Assembly (NCBI GenBank): GCA_046590705.1
Contig: JBKJUK010000340.1
Location: 1-18,364, forward strand
Origin: JBKJUK01 sp046590705
GTDB taxonomy: Bacteria > Acidobacteriota > Thermoanaerobaculia > Gp7-AA8
Reading direction: 5' to 3'
Length of the DNA: 18,364 nucleotides
The notes beneath the pieces were generated by a model. The model searched no databases. It was not told the DNA's origin and saw nothing but the letters and a program-made list of their open reading frames with translations. Shown here piece after piece: positions 15,391-18,364 of the stretch (position 1 is its first letter; every line of letters starts with the position of its first letter). Both the position numbers and the translations under genes were made by a program.

Positions 15391-17853
15391 TTGAGTGACG
15401 ATCGAGACTCAGACCTGGAACCAGTTCAGGCCGACCAGCCGCTGAACGGAATCCTCGCGCCCGCGCCTCCAGAGGCTGCCACGATCGAGAAGGTCGGCTG
15501 CAACTCTCTCTCTGAGCACATTGCGATACTGGACGCTACGGGCCGAATTCTTTCGGTGAGCCTACCCTGGGGTCTCCGTGCCGCAGACGCTAAGTTCCCA
15601 ACCGTGCGTCTGGAAGCAGGCCAGGACTATCTTTCGGCCTGCGAGGCAATCTGGTGCAGCTGTTCCGACGAAGTAAAAGCCGCTGCGGAAGGGATTCGAA
15701 CTGTGCTCCACGGTAGTGCTGCTGCCTTCTCGTTCAAATACACCTGTCGTACGGGATCAGATACGCGCTGGTTTCGGATGCTGGCTACTCCGCTGCGTAC
15801 GGACAGCCAGCAGGGCGCCGTGGTCATCCACGAAAACATCACCGATCGTCAACTTGCAGAAGAGGCACTCCGCACCAGCGAGGCCGAGTTTCGCTTGATC
15901 ACCGAGGCGATGCCACAGATTGTCTGGATCGCTAGAGCCGATAGAGGGTGTATCTACCTCAATCAGCGCTGGATGGACTACACCGGTCTGACCCTCGAGG
16001 AAAGTCTGGGACATGGCTGGCTTCCTCCATTTCATCCAGAAGATCATCTACGAACCGCGATACGCTGGCAGCAGGCAACCGAAAGTGGTGAGGCCTTCGA
16101 AATTGAATACCGCCTGCGTCGCGCCGACGGTCAGTACCACTCGATGCTCGGCCGAGCACTGCCTCTGCGGGACGCATCAGGCTCGATCGTCAAGTGGTTC
16201 GGCACCTGCACGGACATCGACGACCTCAAACATGCCGAAGCCGCGGCTCAGAAGCGAGAGGAAGAACAGCGAGGTCTGGCCTCGCAACTCGAGACCGAAC
16301 GGGCGCGACTGGTGGCAGCACAGAGCGTCGGGAAAGTCGGAAGCTGGGAGACCGATCTGGAGTCCATGGCGGTAACCTGGTCCGCTGAAACCTATCGTAT
16401 CTTTGACATGCTACCCAATGAATTCGGCGGCACACATTCCGAATTCAGGGAATTGGTTCACCCCTCAGATCGTGCAGCGGTCGATGCAGCTTTTCTACGC
16501 TCGCTCGAGGATCACAGCTTGGGAGTAATTGAACATCGACTGCTCCTGCGTGACGGAAAGATCAAAGTCGTCGAGGAGCGTTGGCAGTTTCTCCACGACG
16601 AGAGCGGAAAACCGGCGCGAGCCATAGGCACCTGTCAGGACATGACTGAGCGTAAGCTTCTCGAAGCTCAGTTCCTGCGCGCGCAGCGAATGGACAGTCT
16701 CGGGACACTCGCCAGCGGGATCGCTCATGACATGAACAATCTTCTCGCACCGATCGTCATGGGTGCGAGTTTTCTGAAACGCTTCGAAACGGGTGAGAAG
16801 GCACTCTCCGCAATCGCCAACATCGAGCGAAGCGCCAAACGGGGAGCGGAGCTGGTCAAGCAGGTTCTTTCGTTCACCCGCGGAATCGACGGCGCACGAC
16901 TGCCGGTTGAGCTTCATCAGACTGTCAGGGAAGTCGCGTCGATCGCACTGAATACTTTCCCCAAGAACGTCAGAATCGCGACCGACCTGCCCGAGGAGCT
17001 CTGGCTGGTCATGGGCGACCCCATTCAGTTGAATCAGGTCCTGCTGAACTTGTGCGTGAACGCCAGAGACTCCATGCCTGAAGGCGGCCGGATTCTCCTG
17101 CGAGTGACGAACCTTCATTTGACCGATCAACAGAATCAAGGAATCACGGGTCAATTCCATCCGCCAGGCCGATATCTGAAGCTCGAGGTTGTTGACGAAG
17201 GTTGTGGCATGCCTGAGTCGGTGCTTGACCGCATCTTCGAACCTTTTTTCACGACAAAGGAACTCGGGAAGGGTACTGGCCTGGGACTGTCCACTGTCAT
17301 CGGGATCGTTCGAAGTCATGGCGGTTTCGTACGGGTTTCCAGTGAAGTGAATAAGGGAAGCGTGTTCGAGATTTTCCTTCCGGCGCTTTCAGATTCGCAA
17401 ATGAGAGAATCAGTCGGAGCGGAATCGGAGACGTTGCCTGTTGGTCACGGCGAGCTGATCATGATCGTGGACGACGAGGAAGCGATCCGTCTGTCCATGC
17501 GGGACACGCTGGAAGCCTTCGGCTACAGAACGATCCTTGCTGGGGATGGCGCCGAAGCGGCTGCGATGTATCCAGGTCGTGCCGAAGAAATCGCAGTGGT
17601 GATCACCGATATGATGATGCCGGTGATGGATGGTCCGGCCCTGATTGCCGCGCTGCTTGAAATCAACCCGGGAGTGAAGATCGTGGGAGTGAGCGGGTTG
17701 ACTTCGTACAGCGACGCGCTCGCCAGAGGCAGCCAGGGGAGAGTTCATTTTCTGGCGAAGCCCTACACCGCAGACGACATTCTGGTGCTGCTCTCGAAAC
17801 TGATTTCGAATTCTCCAGACAGCCGCGACAGTCAGCAGCCGAAGACCACCTGA
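15391..17853 (+). CDS. Soluble hybrid sensor histidine kinase, PAS-PAS-PAS-HisKA-HATPase-REC
   Basis: Cytoplasmic hybrid kinase of 820 residues. Domains in order: PAS-like (about 42-160), of the type with a W-F-x-V-x-P block (RWFRMLATPL) and several Cys around CEAIWCSC; PAS (about 163-280, QIVWIARADRGCIYLNQRWM and GTCTDIDD); a short coiled coil (about 280-310); PAS (about 312-420, GSWETDLES and GTCQDMTERK); HisKA with His446 in SGIAHDMNN; ATPase domain with Asn557 (LNLCVNARDSMPEGG), VDEGCGMP and GKGTGLGLSTV; receiver with Asp694/Asp695, acceptor Asp740 (VVITDMMMPVMDG) and Lys790 (FLAKPY). All key residues are present, so both kinase and receiver should be active. No membrane segment or signal peptide. 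The TTG start is chosen for the GGGGAG site. It lies 174 bases after the 86-residue gene; the stop overlaps the -35 box of the PilZ gene. Probably receives input from the CHASE3 membrane protein or from its own PAS ligands. Confidence 0.93.
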   Translation: MSDDRDSDLEPVQADQPLNGILAPAPPEAATIEKVGCNSLSEHIAILDATGRILSVSLPWGLRAADAKFPTVRLEAGQDYLSACEAIWCSCSDEVKAAAEGIRTVLHGSAAAFSFKYTCRTGSDTRWFRMLATPLRTDSQQGAVVIHENITDRQLAEEALRTSEAEFRLITEAMPQIVWIARADRGCIYLNQRWMDYTGLTLEESLGHGWLPPFHPEDHLRTAIRWQQATESGEAFEIEYRLRRADGQYHSMLGRALPLRDASGSIVKWFGTCTDIDDLKHAEAAAQKREEEQRGLASQLETERARLVAAQSVGKVGSWETDLESMAVTWSAETYRIFDMLPNEFGGTHSEFRELVHPSDRAAVDAAFLRSLEDHSLGVIEHRLLLRDGKIKVVEERWQFLHDESGKPARAIGTCQDMTERKLLEAQFLRAQRMDSLGTLASGIAHDMNNLLAPIVMGASFLKRFETGEKALSAIANIERSAKRGAELVKQVLSFTRGIDGARLPVELHQTVREVASIALNTFPKNVRIATDLPEELWLVMGDPIQLNQVLLNLCVNARDSMPEGGRILLRVTNLHLTDQQNQGITGQFHPPGRYLKLEVVDEGCGMPESVLDRIFEPFFTTKELGKGTGLGLSTVIGIVRSHGGFVRVSSEVNKGSVFEIFLPALSDSQMRESVGAESETLPVGHGELIMIVDDEEAIRLSMRDTLEAFGYRTILAGDGAEAAAMYPGRAEEIAVVITDMMMPVMDGPALIAALLEINPGVKIVGVSGLTSYSDALARGSQGRVHFLAKPYTADDILVLLSKLISNSPDSRDSQQPKTT

Positions 17854-17878
17854 CTCACCCATGCGGCAGATGTAGAAT
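17850..17878 (+). promoter_or_regulatory. Promoter of a leaderless PilZ gene
   Basis: CTGACT (17850-17855), a 17-base spacer and TAGAAT (17873-17878) match -35/-10 elements. Only six bases (CGCCGG) separate the -10 from ATG 17885, so transcription should begin at or next to the start codon. No Shine-Dalgarno site is present. The -35 overlaps the kinase stop codon (17851-17853). Confidence 0.65.
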
Positions 17879-17884
17879 CGCCGG

Positions 17885-18238
17885 ATGAACGACGATCGAC
17901 GTAAAGCGCAGCGGCACGCCATCGGTGTACGGGTGGAGTTCGATTCGGGCTACGGTCTGACGAAAGACGTCAGTGGTGTCGGGGTTTCCTTCGAGACTGA
18001 GGCGAACCTGCATCGCGATCAGGAAATCGAGTTCACGCTGCTGATCGGAGAGCAGGAAAGTGTCCGCTGTGTCGGCCGTGTCGTCCGCGTCTCTCCTGGT
18101 GACCCCGGTGTCCACGAGGTCGCTGCAACGATTTTGAACGTCATTCCCGAAGGTACGAAAATCTCCACCGACACGCCGCACATACTTGTACGTGAAATCA
18201 GGACTCATCATCCCGAAGGCTGGGAGTGGGGGGAATAG
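17885..18238 (+). CDS. PilZ domain protein, probable c-di-GMP receptor
   Basis: PilZ domains bind cyclic di-GMP and change the activity of partner proteins in motility, exopolysaccharide or regulatory systems. The 117-residue product has both binding motifs: RxxxR (Arg6 to Arg10 in RRKAQR) and DxSxxG (Asp28, Ser30, Gly33 in DVSGVG), followed by the beta-barrel strands (VSFETEANL, EIEFTLLI, VRCVGRVVRVSPG). It is a single-domain protein with no membrane segment. A charged tail (HHPEGWEWGE) follows the barrel. It starts 31 bases after the hybrid kinase stop on the same strand but appears to have its own leaderless promoter. No diguanylate cyclase or phosphodiesterase is in the window, so the source of the signal and the target are unknown. 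Confidence 0.88.
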   Translation: MNDDRRKAQRHAIGVRVEFDSGYGLTKDVSGVGVSFETEANLHRDQEIEFTLLIGEQESVRCVGRVVRVSPGDPGVHEVAATILNVIPEGTKISTDTPHILVREIRTHHPEGWEWGE

Positions 18239-18258
18239 TCGTTGGGGGGGGGCCGGGG
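18222..18258 (+). other. G-rich tract with a run of nine G, at the 3' end of the PilZ gene
   Basis: Four G-runs (3, 6, 9 and 4 long) lie within 37 bases, spanning the last codons and the stop of the PilZ gene. The run of nine (18244-18252) is a likely place for length variation or sequencing error. A G-quadruplex is possible, but one loop would be ten bases long. Confidence 0.5.
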
Positions 18259-18269
18259 CAAGGTACATT

Positions 18270-18364
18270 GATCTCAATCTCTCCACCGCAGCGTCATTCC
18301 GATGAGCGTGAGATGCTTTCGCGTGAGTGCGGGATGTTAGTGCGAAGAGGAATCTCCGTTCCGC
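18270..18364 (-). repeat. Possible dispersed intergenic repeat, running off the window end
   Basis: Read on the minus strand this begins GCGGAACGGAGATTCCTC and continues to CATCGGAATGACG then GGTGGAGAGATTGAGATC. The pairing of GAGATTCCTC with GGAATGACG is a pattern I recognise from dispersed repeats in many bacterial genomes. No coding frame with a family match is seen here. One copy only, cut by the window edge. Confidence 0.3.

Noticed and set aside
17855..18286. 143-residue minus-strand frame over the PilZ gene
   Set aside because: Antisense to a clear PilZ protein with both ligand motifs; its own translation has no domain and includes the poly-G region read as Pro.

Overview
The window reads as chromosomal DNA from a GC-rich Gram-negative bacterium. 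It carries an outer-membrane TonB-dependent receptor with an N-terminal carboxypeptidase-regulatory-like domain, exported enzymes, a secreted tricorn-type protease and several multi-PAS hybrid histidine kinases. Together with frequent TTG/GTG starts behind good Shine-Dalgarno sites and short palindromic repeats between genes, this suggests Acidobacteriota or a close relative. That placement is an inference from gene style, not from a marker gene. I see no rRNA, tRNA, CRISPR array, insertion sequence or phage gene.

Layout. 2-943: 3' part of a SelO-type protein adenylyltransferase, cut by the window edge. 944-1491: no gene, but an inverted pair of three-hairpin repeats (REPIN-like). 1492-3427: two exported enzymes on the + strand, an intradiol-dioxygenase-like protein and an NAPE-PLD/RomA-like metallo-beta-lactamase hydrolase. 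3528-3794: a small CxxC...CxxxH protein. 4021-4842 (-): a conserved exported protein of unknown function, divergent from a REC-PAS-PAS-kinase-REC hybrid histidine kinase (4890-7223, +). 7231-7658 (-): a GNAT acetyltransferase broken by one missing base. 7869-11150: exported tricorn-like S41 protease. 11428-13839: TonB-dependent receptor with its own sigma70-like promoter. 13840-14167: a second set of palindromic repeats. 14168-18238: a signalling block made of a membrane CHASE3 sensor without a kinase domain, a translationally coupled 86-residue unknown protein, a soluble PAS-PAS-PAS-kinase-REC hybrid kinase and a PilZ protein with a leaderless-looking promoter.

Working together. The most coherent unit is the last block: the CHASE3 protein could be the membrane half of a split sensor kinase whose catalytic half is the soluble hybrid kinase, with the 86-residue protein as a possible adaptor and the PilZ protein as a c-di-GMP-responsive neighbour. 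This is inferred from gene order and domain content. The tricorn-like protease and the TonB receptor are adjacent on the same strand and could take part in external peptide breakdown and uptake, but they have separate expression signals. The other genes look like unlinked housekeeping or accessory functions. Three unrelated palindromic repeat families occupy intergenic gaps; in two of them paired copies keep their hairpins through compensating base changes.
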